Made by a program: the position numbers and the translations under genes. Shown in pieces: positions 25,219-34,339 of a stretch of 58,394 nt of DNA. Position 1 is the stretch's first letter. Every line of letters begins with the position of its first letter. The stretch is from Lacticaseibacillus songhuajiangensis (GTDB lineage: Bacteria > Bacillota > Bacilli > Lactobacillales > Lactobacillaceae), in assembly GCF_003946025.1 (NCBI RefSeq), contig NZ_RHNR01000010.1:1-58394 (forward strand). Reading direction: 5' to 3'. The notes beneath the pieces were generated by a model, which made no database searches, was not told the origin of the DNA, and saw only the letters and a list, made by a program, of their open reading frames with translations.

Positions 25219-26106
25219 ATGTTGAGTCAGCCACTTAATAAATTGGTTAAGCATTTGCGCCATGATCGCGGTTTAACATTAGAAGAAATTCGCGGGCAAT
25301 GGACGACTGCAACGATGTCACGCTTTGAACGCGGTGAAATTGATTTAGCCGATGACGTGGCGGCCCAACTTCAAGTTCCATTGGGACTGGATTATGAAGA
25401 CCTAATTGTGCGACACATTGTTTCTGATGAGGACTTAAATGATTGGCAGTATCTAGCATCGGAGATGTGGTCCGCAGATCACGCGCAGGTGATTCTGAAC
25501 CAGTTGAACAAACTGGCAGTCCCAGGTGCGAGAAATGGGTTTTTGAAAGTGGCAAGTGCCGTCATTGAGGAATTGCTACGGATTCACTATGTTGGGTCAC
25601 AGAATATGAAAAAGTCGGTGATTAATGAGCTAGACAAATATTTAGCAAACCTAAGCGAGTTTGGCCGACTTGAGGGAATCCTTTTTAGCGTATGCACTGA
25701 ATATGTTCCCGCGGAGACAGGATGGCATTGGGTGTCGCGGCAGATTGAAATGGCCAATGTTGCCTCCGCACCGCCGCAGCTAACGCGCCGCTTAATTTCT
25801 TTTGGTGCCAATGTTGCGGAACGTGCGGCGATTGAGCAGAATTTCAAGCTGATGCGCGGTATCTTGGATGTTCTATGGAAACTGGACGCATTGATACCGG
25901 AAAATGCGTTTCAACGTTATAATTTACAACTGTTGGAAGCTTTATTTGCTGACCTAACTACCAAATCTGCAACAACACACCGTCGTTTAATTGAAGTGAC
26001 GCGGACTGGACGCATCATTTTTTCTGCTAAAAGTCATGAGAGTATGGTGCGGGCTACCATTAAACAGGGATGGGCGAGTGCAGCAGATTTCAATGCCATG
26101 ATGTAA
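25219..26106 (+). CDS. Rgg-like regulator, second member of pair 1
   Basis: 295 aa. It has an N-terminal helix-turn-helix (LVKHLRHDRGLTLEEIRGQW, then TMSRFERGEIDLADD) and a helical C-terminal part. Its counterpart at 34336 shares LVKHLR, RGLTL, MSRFE-GEIDL-DDV, PLGLDYEDLI, LSEF, GILFSVCTEYVP, and a C-terminal IxQGWA-A-DF. It is less like the first member of its own pair than like that counterpart, so the pair was copied as a unit. AGGAGG precedes the ATG. A terminator follows, separating it from the adhesin. Confidence 0.75.
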   Translation: MLSQPLNKLVKHLRHDRGLTLEEIRGQWTTATMSRFERGEIDLADDVAAQLQVPLGLDYEDLIVRHIVSDEDLNDWQYLASEMWSADHAQVILNQLNKLAVPGARNGFLKVASAVIEELLRIHYVGSQNMKKSVINELDKYLANLSEFGRLEGILFSVCTEYVPAETGWHWVSRQIEMANVASAPPQLTRRLISFGANVAERAAIEQNFKLMRGILDVLWKLDALIPENAFQRYNLQLLEALFADLTTKSATTHRRLIEVTRTGRIIFSAKSHESMVRATIKQGWASAADFNAMM

Positions 26107-26157
26107 CGATGTGGGTCATGATTAGATGACGAACTTGAACTGTCGCCACTTAGAAAA

Positions 26158-26190
26158 GCACGACGTTTTTGAAAACGTCGTGCCTTTTTT
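26158..26190 (+). terminator. Terminator after regulator pair 1
   Basis: GCACGACGTTTT-TGA-AAACGTCGTGC then CTTTTTT. Confidence 0.88.
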
Positions 26191-26364
26191 AGCCAGATTT
26201 GCGAGTTTCTAAGGATACTTATTAAGATTATTACTTTATCCTTTCGGATTTCCAACGTAAACAAATTTAAATTTCCGCAGATGAAATTGAATAGATTAAA
26301 TTACGATTGTTATCATATGATGTGAAAAATGTATAACGATGGGGATGCGATACTAATGTACAGG

Positions 26365-26378
26365 TGCTTGTACAAGCA
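26365..26378. promoter_or_regulatory. 14-bp palindrome upstream of the adhesin promoter
   Basis: TGCTTGTACAAGCA, perfect. A second TGTACA lies at 26358. It sits 54 bp upstream of the -35 and is a candidate activator site for the neighbouring regulators. Confidence 0.5.
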
Positions 26379-26432
26379 TTGTTCTTTCGCTGTGACAGAA
26401 AAATGTCATTTTACAAAATTATCCGAAACTAT

Positions 26433-26460
26433 TTGAATTTAAACGATAAAGAAATATAAT
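26433..26460 (+). promoter_or_regulatory. Adhesin promoter
   Basis: TTGAAT, 16-bp spacer, TATAAT, 66 bp before the ATG. A small hairpin TTCCC-TCGG-GGGAA lies in the leader. Confidence 0.6.
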
Positions 26461-26526
26461 CAAGTTATAAGTTCCCTCGGGGGGAATTGAATTTGCGGGA
26501 GTGTGCCTACATAGGAGGGCCACACC

Positions 26527-29500
26527 ATGCAATTTCAAACGAAGAACACGCACCTGTTTCATGATACCTATACTGAAAAGCGTCACTACAAGATGTTCAA
26601 GTCCGGGAAGCACTGGGTTGTTGCCGGGATTTCCCTTTTGTTTGCCGGCAGCATGATGTTTGCCGCCAAGCCTGACGCTGTTCACGCCGCTACTGATACG
26701 AGCAGTAGTGCGGCGAATACCCAGACCAGTCAGACGACCGCCGCGAGTTCGGCTGCCCAAAATAGCGATAATAATGCCGTGCTACTGAAGAGTAGCACGG
26801 CTGTTAGTGCATCTGCAGATGGTGCGGCTGACAGCACTGCCAGTACCGCGAACAGCGCTGCCGATAAGCAGGCTGCTACTGATTCGACTGGTGCGCAGAC
26901 AAGTGATGCGGCCAAGTCGAACACTGCTGCTGCGGACTTGACTTCGCAAAATCAGAGTACAGCAGCGCAGTCTGATGCAGCAACGGATGATGCCAAAGCA
27001 AGTGACACCAGCGCGGCAAGCTCTGCTGCTGATCAGTCTACTAATGCGGCTAGCACAAGTGCAGCGCAGGCGACTGCGGATAGCTCTGCGGCGACAAGCC
27101 AGAGTGATGCTACCGAAACCCAGAGCGCTGATTCCAGCACTAGTTCCGTCGCTGCTGAGAGCACAAGCACCAACGCAGCAAGTACGGATACTCAGGTGAC
27201 TAATCTGGGTGCAGCGACTGCTGACCAGCTGAACGCTGCCAAAACCGCTGCAGCCGCGACATACGTCAGCACTGGGCAGGCGCAGCAGGTAACGGCGGCC
27301 GCGGGGGAGAGTGCATCTACTGCCACGATTGGAGTTTCGGCTACAAAAGTGGGCTATGGTTACACTACAAAAGATGAAAATGGCAACCTGCAACAGGTGT
27401 TTACCATCACTTACAACATCACTAATGCGGTTGCTGGGGATGTGTACACTGTGACAATTCCCAAGGATAATGGTGTGCTTGAATTCCAGGGTAAGTACGG
27501 TACACTTCCGTCTGCTCAAGGAACGACGACACTTACCAAGAATGCTGATGGAACTTCTACCGTTACGGATACTTTCAAGGAAGATGTCGCTGGTACTACC
27601 AATCTAACGATTCAGTATCACTTGCGGACGAATTACAATGCCCAAGTCACGCCCCTGAACACAATCGGTGATATGAATGAGGAGGTGTGGATTGCCAAAA
27701 ACGGGACAGTGGTTGATACAGCATCTTTTGAAACTTCTGTAAAACCGAGTGCTACCCCTAGTGCGGTGACACAGGTTCAGGTGGGTAACGGAACAGGTAC
27801 TACAGTTGTTCCTGGCTCTGAATATATTTACAATTTTGCAGTAAAAGAAGTCAGTGGTGTTCTGGACAGCGCCGAGTATCCTAGCACGCTAGTTAACGCT
27901 GCCGTGAACTACGGCACAACCATTACAATACCGGTTCCGGCTGGGTTTACCCTTGACGAAGCGGCGACAATGTCGATTAATTCATTTGACACAGGTGATA
28001 CAACTACAATCACACAAGTCGGTGGCGCAGGTGGTGATATCACCATCATTGTGCCAAAGGGAGATGGTAACCAAGGAAGCGAAGGTAGTTCTAAAACAAG
28101 TGGCTATAAACTTGTGGGTACTTTTGCTGATACCCAGACGGCTAGTGCGCAGACGTTGACTGCTAGCGGCGTGGCCACGATGGTGCAAAAGTGGGATGAT
28201 GATGGCACGAACACCTACACCGTCAGCAACGACACCCCTTGGAGCGTCACACTTGCTGGATCAGACGATACGAGTGTCAAAACTGCTTCGTCCAGTATTA
28301 CTCTGCGCGGGAACAGCAGCGCACAGCCAACTCAGCTCGTGCTCAGTGATGACGTGAGTTACCAGTACCTGCTAACCGCAGCGTTCCAGTACCAGGGGGC
28401 AGCCACAGATGGCGCCAGCATCACGCTGACGATTCCGGATGGTTTTAATGCCACCGCCGTTCAAGTTCCAGAAACGGCATCGTCTGCCACGACCTACCTG
28501 CCAGATACTACCAGCTACACGTACACGATGATCCTCGCCGATGGCAGTACTGAAAGCGGAACTGTCGCGGCTGGGAGTACTGTTACCAGCACTAATGGCG
28601 CTATTCGCAGCATTACTTTTGCCCCGAATGAGCTGTCTGGCTGGTCAACGACGGGGACACCGAACCTGACGAACACGCTGAATATTAGTAGCACTACCAA
28701 TAAGACAGTTGATGGCAGCTTCTTTGAGGTCATCGGGACGCTCTCGAGTACGTACGACGACGGCAGTGCCGTGAAGAACGGGGATGCCTTTACGGCAACT
28801 GCGACAATCACGACTCCAGATACCGACCCCGTAACGCAATCCGTTACCCAGACCGTCACCACACCAGTTTCGGTTGCAACTGCCTACGTTTACCAAGGCA
28901 ATGAAAATGCTGGTGAAGAGGGCGGCTACTTTGCTTTGCTTGGTAGTACCAGTATTGCAAACATGACCACCAGCAAAATTTACGAACCAATTCTTTACTA
29001 CGTGCTTCCAAGTGCTGTCACCGTTGAAAGCGTCACGGGGACGCAAGATGCTAAGGTTACCCAGGACCCTTCAGATGATGGACGCATTATTGTTACGATT
29101 GATTACACTGGCACTGGTGAATCCGTCGATATGAGTACCGGGACGGGCGACAACAACGTGGTCAAGGTCATCAATAACGCTGACGCGATGTCAGGTGAGT
29201 ATCCGTACGACCTGTACATTTACTCGCCAAACACCCAGTTAGCCCAAACGACGCTTGTCAAGGACGCGTCCCTGACGGGTGGTCATGCTGATGCGGTCCA
29301 GATGATGCTGGGCGGTGGCAACTGGAAATGGACCATTCTCCAAGCCACGACGACCAGCCAGTTCACCCAAGCACAAGGTGACGACGCCGCGCCAGTGCAA
29401 AATGCGACCGCGGACAAGAACAGTACCGCGCAACTTTCATTTGACGCCAACATTGTCAACACGGCTGGGGATGCAGGCTCAGCAGCGCTCGTTGTGAACC

Positions 29501-32286
29501 TGCCAGAAACGGGTGATAAGCGTGGCTCACAGTACACCTTCGACCTCACAGGGCCAGTGACCCTACCAGATACCTTCACGACCACGAGTGGTAAGACCGC
29601 CGTGCTTTCTGGGACGGTACTGTACTCAACATCTCGCAACGACCTCGTTGCAAGTAGTACTGCTGCGGACCTGACCGGTTACGTGACTGCTGATCAGATT
29701 ACTGATTGGTCAACAGTCCGCTCCATTCTCATTAAACTGGATTCACTCCCGGCACAGGTTTCAACTGGCCGGATTGTCTTCAACGGCACGGTTGAAGACA
29801 TGGTCGATCAAGGTCAGAAGACCGGCAAGCTTGAAACCGGCCTCTACCTGGGGTCTGCGAAAGTTGCGGTTGATAGTGCCACTGATGCGGCAACTCTTGA
29901 AATTACCGGTTCTTCCACCATCAAGGCGCGGGCACATTATGTCGATGATGATGGTAATGACCAGTACATCGACTTCACCGACCTTGATCAGACACTGCTG
30001 GATAATACGGATACCGTGCCAGAATTGCGCTCCTTTGTGCTGAGCGTGGCTGATACTGCCGATATTCCGACCGGTTACAGCCTCGTTTCGACCCCTCCAA
30101 CTTACGTCGACAGCAAAAATGACGGCGCACCGGTTGCTGGAGCCACGGTCACCAATGCTGATGATGGTGACTATGTACAATTTGAACTTGAAGCTAGCTC
30201 TGTTACGCTCGAGGTTCATTATGTTGATGATACCGGCGCAACGGTGAAGATACCTGGCTCAGCACAATCTAAAATCACTGGTAAGCCGGGAACTACAGGT
30301 AAGTATACGGTCGTTGTACCAGCTGGGTACATGTTGGCAAAAGATCAGAGTGCTACACCGACATATACTCTTGCCGTAGACTCTAACAAGTACACTTTAG
30401 ATATTAAACTCAACCGCACTGTTGATTACGGGACGACCTCCACGACGCGAATTATAAACTACGTATATGCAGATGGCAGTCTTGCAGCGCCAACCGTTAC
30501 GCAGACTGTTGATTGGAACACGATGACTGTTAAGGTATCCGGAGAAACGTACTACACGGCTCAGGATGCTTACTACGAACAGACTAGCCCCACAATTGCT
30601 GGTTACACCGCGAGTCAGGCGACTGTTGCACAGGTAGCAGTTGGCCCAACAACAACGGCACCAACCAACGCTGCCAACGTCACCGTGACCTACACGGCCG
30701 ACACACAGAACGCGACGGTCAATTTTGAAACGAGCGACGGCGCCAGCCTTGCGAGCGTCGCAATTTCCGGACCTTCCGGTAGCGACGTGCTCGCAAGCAG
30801 TTACCAGACAGAACTCGCTGCGCTTGAGGCGAAGAACTACACGGTGCAGACTAACGGCGCAACGGGTGCAAAATTCGATTCTGATGACACGACGCCGCAA
30901 ACCTTCACGATTGTGATGACTGCGCCGGTTACCATCGACGTGACCTACGTTGACGATGCCGATAATGGCAAGACGGTGACTGTGCCTGACACCACGGCAA
31001 GCATCATCACCGGTGCACAAGACAGCACCGGTACTTACACCGCCGTTGTGCCAAGCAACTATGAACTGGCTAAGGGGCAGGATGCGACGGTTGCTTACAC
31101 GCTGAGTGCCGGCGCCAAAGGAATTACCATTCACCTGACGCACGCTGTGGCGCACACAACAACGACCACGACGCGCACCATTAACTACGTCATTGCCGAC
31201 GGTGGCACCACTGCACCTGCTGACCAGACGCAGACGCTGACCTGGAACGTTTCGACTGACCAAGTCACTGGTGCAACCGTGGCAACACCGGTGGGTGATT
31301 ACGCAGCAGTGGTCAGTCCAACGGTAGCTGGGTACACGCCAGATCAGGCGACGGTAGCGGGTGTGCAGCCGGCAGCCACAACGGCAGCGCCAGTGAACGC
31401 TGACGCGGTTACCGTGACGTACACGGCTGACACGCAGAGTGCAACGATTAATTTTGTCACGACCGAGGGCAAGAGTCTCGGCTCAACGACGGTTAGCGGG
31501 CCTTCTGGTAGTACCATTGCCGCAAGCAGTTATGAAGCAACGCTGACGGCGCTGGAAGACCAGGGCTACACCGTTCAGAGTGACGGCGCGGTTGGCGCCA
31601 AGTTCGATGACGACAGCACGCAGAACCAGAGCTTCACGGTTGTCCTGCTGGCGCCGACAAGCACCGATAACGGTGGTGGCTCGACCACCGGCAATAATGG
31701 TGGCAGCACAACTGGCAACAATGGCGGCACGACCACCGGCGATGATGGCGGTTCAACTACTGGCAATAACGGTGGCAGCACAACTGGCAACAATGGTGGC
31801 GCGACTACCGGCGATAACGGTGGTTCAACCACAGGTAACAATGGCGGCACAACCACTGGCACGCTGCCGGATACCGATGGCGGCGGTACGTCGACCGGCG
31901 ATAACGGTGGGTCTTCTGCAGAAAACAACGGTGGGACACCAACTGACAACAATGATGGTAGCGACACAACTGGCGACGACGGTGATCAACCGCACGTTCT
32001 GCCGGACACTTACGGTGATGGCACGACCAGTGGCAGTCACGCTGGAAGTACCACAGCTGCAACCCAGACGGGGACGGCGACCGCAAGTAATGCCAGTCAG
32101 CAACTACCCGCAACTGGTGGCACCGGCAACGCAGCAAGCGCTATTCAGCAAGCAGCGGCCAAGCAGAACGTCCTACCCCAAACTGGGGATGACAACGGCA
32201 ATATGCTCGCCATTCTCGGCGTGGGTCTTGCCGGTGTGCTGAGCATGTTCGGACTCGCGCGCAAGCGTAAGCACGAAGACGACTAA
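26527..32286 (+). CDS. Large LPxTG cell-wall adhesin with MucBP-type repeats
   Basis: 1,919 aa, sorted to the cell wall. The N-terminus is a KxYKxGKxW-type signal (KMFKSGKHWVVAGIS), with likely cleavage after VHA (residue 54). Residues about 55-260 are extremely Ser/Ala/Thr-rich, a likely glycosylated stalk. Residues about 268-1130 form Ig-like adhesin regions. Then come MucBP-like segments (HYVDDDGND near 1136, VHYVDDTG near 1226, VTYVDDAD near 1468), each of the last two followed by a NYVxADG domain and a SGPSG domain, making two ~240-aa repeats. An Asn-Gly-Gly-Thr linker (about 1714-1850) precedes LPQTG (about 1882), a membrane segment and RKRKHEDD. Binding to mucus is the usual role of such proteins. 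Confidence 0.93.
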   Translation: MQFQTKNTHLFHDTYTEKRHYKMFKSGKHWVVAGISLLFAGSMMFAAKPDAVHAATDTSSSAANTQTSQTTAASSAAQNSDNNAVLLKSSTAVSASADGAADSTASTANSAADKQAATDSTGAQTSDAAKSNTAAADLTSQNQSTAAQSDAATDDAKASDTSAASSAADQSTNAASTSAAQATADSSAATSQSDATETQSADSSTSSVAAESTSTNAASTDTQVTNLGAATADQLNAAKTAAAATYVSTGQAQQVTAAAGESASTATIGVSATKVGYGYTTKDENGNLQQVFTITYNITNAVAGDVYTVTIPKDNGVLEFQGKYGTLPSAQGTTTLTKNADGTSTVTDTFKEDVAGTTNLTIQYHLRTNYNAQVTPLNTIGDMNEEVWIAKNGTVVDTASFETSVKPSATPSAVTQVQVGNGTGTTVVPGSEYIYNFAVKEVSGVLDSAEYPSTLVNAAVNYGTTITIPVPAGFTLDEAATMSINSFDTGDTTTITQVGGAGGDITIIVPKGDGNQGSEGSSKTSGYKLVGTFADTQTASAQTLTASGVATMVQKWDDDGTNTYTVSNDTPWSVTLAGSDDTSVKTASSSITLRGNSSAQPTQLVLSDDVSYQYLLTAAFQYQGAATDGASITLTIPDGFNATAVQVPETASSATTYLPDTTSYTYTMILADGSTESGTVAAGSTVTSTNGAIRSITFAPNELSGWSTTGTPNLTNTLNISSTTNKTVDGSFFEVIGTLSSTYDDGSAVKNGDAFTATATITTPDTDPVTQSVTQTVTTPVSVATAYVYQGNENAGEEGGYFALLGSTSIANMTTSKIYEPILYYVLPSAVTVESVTGTQDAKVTQDPSDDGRIIVTIDYTGTGESVDMSTGTGDNNVVKVINNADAMSGEYPYDLYIYSPNTQLAQTTLVKDASLTGGHADAVQMMLGGGNWKWTILQATTTSQFTQAQGDDAAPVQNATADKNSTAQLSFDANIVNTAGDAGSAALVVNLPETGDKRGSQYTFDLTGPVTLPDTFTTTSGKTAVLSGTVLYSTSRNDLVASSTAADLTGYVTADQITDWSTVRSILIKLDSLPAQVSTGRIVFNGTVEDMVDQGQKTGKLETGLYLGSAKVAVDSATDAATLEITGSSTIKARAHYVDDDGNDQYIDFTDLDQTLLDNTDTVPELRSFVLSVADTADIPTGYSLVSTPPTYVDSKNDGAPVAGATVTNADDGDYVQFELEASSVTLEVHYVDDTGATVKIPGSAQSKITGKPGTTGKYTVVVPAGYMLAKDQSATPTYTLAVDSNKYTLDIKLNRTVDYGTTSTTRIINYVYADGSLAAPTVTQTVDWNTMTVKVSGETYYTAQDAYYEQTSPTIAGYTASQATVAQVAVGPTTTAPTNAANVTVTYTADTQNATVNFETSDGASLASVAISGPSGSDVLASSYQTELAALEAKNYTVQTNGATGAKFDSDDTTPQTFTIVMTAPVTIDVTYVDDADNGKTVTVPDTTASIITGAQDSTGTYTAVVPSNYELAKGQDATVAYTLSAGAKGITIHLTHAVAHTTTTTTRTINYVIADGGTTAPADQTQTLTWNVSTDQVTGATVATPVGDYAAVVSPTVAGYTPDQATVAGVQPAATTAAPVNADAVTVTYTADTQSATINFVTTEGKSLGSTTVSGPSGSTIAASSYEATLTALEDQGYTVQSDGAVGAKFDDDSTQNQSFTVVLLAPTSTDNGGGSTTGNNGGSTTGNNGGTTTGDDGGSTTGNNGGSTTGNNGGATTGDNGGSTTGNNGGTTTGTLPDTDGGGTSTGDNGGSSAENNGGTPTDNNDGSDTTGDDGDQPHVLPDTYGDGTTSGSHAGSTTAATQTGTATASNASQQLPATGGTGNAASAIQQAAAKQNVLPQTGDDNGNMLAILGVGLAGVLSMFGLARKRKHEDD
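31670..31860 (+). repeat. Short-period Gly/Asn/Thr repeat in the adhesin
   Basis: In-frame repeats of a unit encoding GGxTTGNN or GGxTTGDD, about 24 bp long, forming a flexible wall-spanning linker. Such arrays commonly vary in copy number. Confidence 0.75.
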
Positions 32287-32337
32287 TCAATAGGTATACT
32301 GATGGCCTGGCGCTGCATAAGGGCACTACGGTATCGC

Positions 32338-32374
32338 AAGAACACCCCGACCAAACTGGCCGGGGTGTTCTTTT
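32338..32374 (+). terminator. Adhesin terminator
   Basis: AAGAACACCCCG...CGGGGTGTTCTT then TT. Confidence 0.85.
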
Positions 32375-32480
32375 GGTGTTTAACCAGAGCCCAGCATATC
32401 TTTACCGTTGCGGCGTGCAACGGTAAAATGAGCACAATCACGGGTTGGTGATACTTTGTTTGGAGGAGGAGTCGCGAGTC

Positions 32481-32939
32481 ATGCAAAAGCAAGGTCGGTC
32501 AAAAGGCGGCAGCAACCGCGCAACGATAGTTTGGGCTGCGCTATACGCTGTCAGCATTTTCTCATCAGGTGGATTTGGTGCGGAGTTAGTTCACCGCCCG
32601 CGCAGTGGTATGGACTGGGTGTCGCTAATGGTAATGAGTGCATTGCTGCTGGTCGGTGCGGGATGTGCCGTGCAGTTGCTTCGAGCCGAACGACGGCGTC
32701 ATGGTGCAACACCACGAGACGTCGCCGGTGCGGATTGGGTCTTCATGGGGATATACGGCGGGTTGAGTGTGTTCATGTTCTGGATGTCAGGGTATTTGCT
32801 AGGGCAATACCTGAATCTCGCCCGGCAACAAGGAGACTGGTCGGAGTTGCTGATGATGGGGATGGCGTGCTACGCGGCGATTTATGCACTGGTGCGTTTT
32901 GTGCAAACGGAAAGGGAAACAGATACAGACGCTTTTTAG
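32481..32939 (+). CDS. Small integral membrane protein, unknown
   Basis: 152 aa with about four hydrophobic segments (ATIVWAALYAVSIFSSGGF, VSLMVMSALLLVGAGCAVQLL, VFMGIYGGLSVFMFWMSGYLL, LLMMGMACYAAIYALV). GGAGGAGGAG lies upstream of the ATG at 32481. I do not recognise the family. It lies between the adhesin and regulator module 2 and has no obvious partner. Confidence 0.62.
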   Translation: MQKQGRSKGGSNRATIVWAALYAVSIFSSGGFGAELVHRPRSGMDWVSLMVMSALLLVGAGCAVQLLRAERRRHGATPRDVAGADWVFMGIYGGLSVFMFWMSGYLLGQYLNLARQQGDWSELLMMGMACYAAIYALVRFVQTERETDTDAF

Positions 32940-33032
32940 TTGCTAAATCCGGTGTATGAGCGCGGTTTTATTCGAAAACTTAGCATTTCTGCGAACACCG
33001 AGAACTGTGGCAATGTCCGATGAAAACAACAG

Positions 33033-33066
33033 CAATAAAACAAGCCCTTTCCAGCTGAAAGGACTT
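33033..33066 (-). terminator. Terminator of short peptide 2 transcript
   Basis: On the minus strand AAGTCCTTTC-AGCTG-GAAAGGGCTT followed by GTTTTATT. Confidence 0.7.
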
Positions 33067-33101
33067 GTAACGATGGTTCAAATATTGCACTAATTCTTGA
33101 G

Positions 33102-33115
33102 AAAGCGTACGCTTT
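33102..33115. repeat. Palindrome downstream of short peptide 2
   Basis: AAAGCGTACGCTTT, perfect, between the peptide stop and its terminator. Confidence 0.5.
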
Positions 33116-33140
33116 GAACTAGTGAAGAACAGGGGGGGCG

Positions 33141-33188
33141 TTATCCGTTGTGTGGCATCAAGCCATATAACTCTTCCATATCGAGCAT
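33141..33188 (-). CDS. Short peptide 2 (15 aa), candidate signal for regulator pair 2
   Basis: ATG to TAA encoding MLDMEELYGLMPHNG, with AAAGGAGG eight bases upstream. It is divergent from the regulator gene at 33467, exactly as short peptide 1 is to its pair. Its last 12 residues (MEELYGLMPHNG) align with LELLLGVTGHNG of peptide 1, with E, L, G and terminal HNG identical. No signal peptide is seen. Candidate leaderless intercellular or intracellular signal; the active form could be the C-terminal heptapeptide or longer. Confidence 0.7.
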   Translation of the reverse strand: MLDMEELYGLMPHNG

Positions 33189-33220
33189 AGCAGTTTCCTC
33201 CTTTCATCACGATAACCCTT

Positions 33221-33256
33221 GCCATTTCTCAAGAGGGACTTGAGAAGTGGCTTTTT
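33221..33256. other. Hairpin in the leader of short peptide 2
   Basis: GCCATTTCTCAAG-AGGGA-CTTGAGAAGTGGC, 12 of 13 pairs plus one mismatch, followed on the plus strand by TTTTT. It could act as a plus-strand terminator protecting the regulator pair, and as a leader structure for the peptide mRNA. Confidence 0.6.
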
Positions 33257-33466
33257 CCATCAACAAGACTAATTATATTTATCTATTCGAAATAAACCAT
33301 TCAATATTTATTACTCATGCGATACATTACATTCATCTAACAGTGATAAAGAATATCTTGGCCGCCTCAATTTAATCTTGAATCTGCATACCGCCATCAT
33401 GGCGCTGAATACCAAATGAATACCTGCATATATTTCGTTTACTTGACATGAGAAGGGAGAATCCTA

Positions 33467-34339
33467 ATGTCTGATGCATTTGACATGCCTGCTTTTTTGA
33501 AACAGTTTCGTAGCGAGAGAGGCATTACATTGAAAGCTGCATATCCTGAGGCGCCCTCGACCCTGTCTCGAATGGAGAACAATAAAAACACGATTTCTGC
33601 TGATAGACTGCACGAAATCATGACACGCGAAGGTCTCCGGTATTGGGATTTACAAGTGCACTCAGACCAATTCATTTCCCCATTCAAGCAACTATTTGAT
33701 GAATTGGTGTTAGAGCGTTTCAATTTTGAATCACCGCGAATTGGCGAAGCTATTAATCGCTACCGGATTCGCGTCGCCGATCGAAGTAGCAAAATTTTGA
33801 GTATCACTGCCGCCGTGCTCAATCAAATTACTTTGATGATTAAGACCCGGAATGTAATTAAACTGGATGAAAAAATGCAGTCACAGATTGAAGCTTTACT
33901 TTTAAGTAACGATGACTGGATATTCTATGACTATGGGTTGCTGCGACTTAGCGCCCAATTGTTGGATACCGAACGACTTGTACTTTGCTTGACGAAAGCT
34001 ATACGCCAAAATAGCAAGCAAAGTGGTCGGTACCTGAACTACTTCGCAATGGTACTGGAACAATGCTGCCTGATATTAGTGATGCGTCATTACTCAGGAG
34101 TGCACGCCTTGTGCGAAGATCATCTTAGTAAACTGCGTGTGGATTATTTTGATGGCTTGGATGCGATTGTACTTAACTTCATTCTCATGCAAGAGCGGAT
34201 TTGTGATGCTGAACTGAGAGCCAATCAGGTTTCTGATTTAGTGAGCGCGGCCAAATTATTGGAATTGAATGATATGGCGAACTTTCTTGAAAGAATAGAT
34301 AAAGCCATTCAAACGGGAAAGGAGATTGTGCTGTTGTGA
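33467..34339 (+). CDS. Rgg/MutR-like regulator, first member of pair 2
   Basis: 290 aa. Helix-turn-helix region: PSTLSRMENNKNTISADRLHEIM; helical C-terminal domain. It is clearly homologous to the protein at 24356 over its length. AAGGGAGA precedes the ATG. Its stop overlaps the next gene's GTG start by 4 bp. Upstream lies the divergent short peptide ORF at 33141-33188. Confidence 0.75.
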   Translation: MSDAFDMPAFLKQFRSERGITLKAAYPEAPSTLSRMENNKNTISADRLHEIMTREGLRYWDLQVHSDQFISPFKQLFDELVLERFNFESPRIGEAINRYRIRVADRSSKILSITAAVLNQITLMIKTRNVIKLDEKMQSQIEALLLSNDDWIFYDYGLLRLSAQLLDTERLVLCLTKAIRQNSKQSGRYLNYFAMVLEQCCLILVMRHYSGVHALCEDHLSKLRVDYFDGLDAIVLNFILMQERICDAELRANQVSDLVSAAKLLELNDMANFLERIDKAIQTGKEIVLL

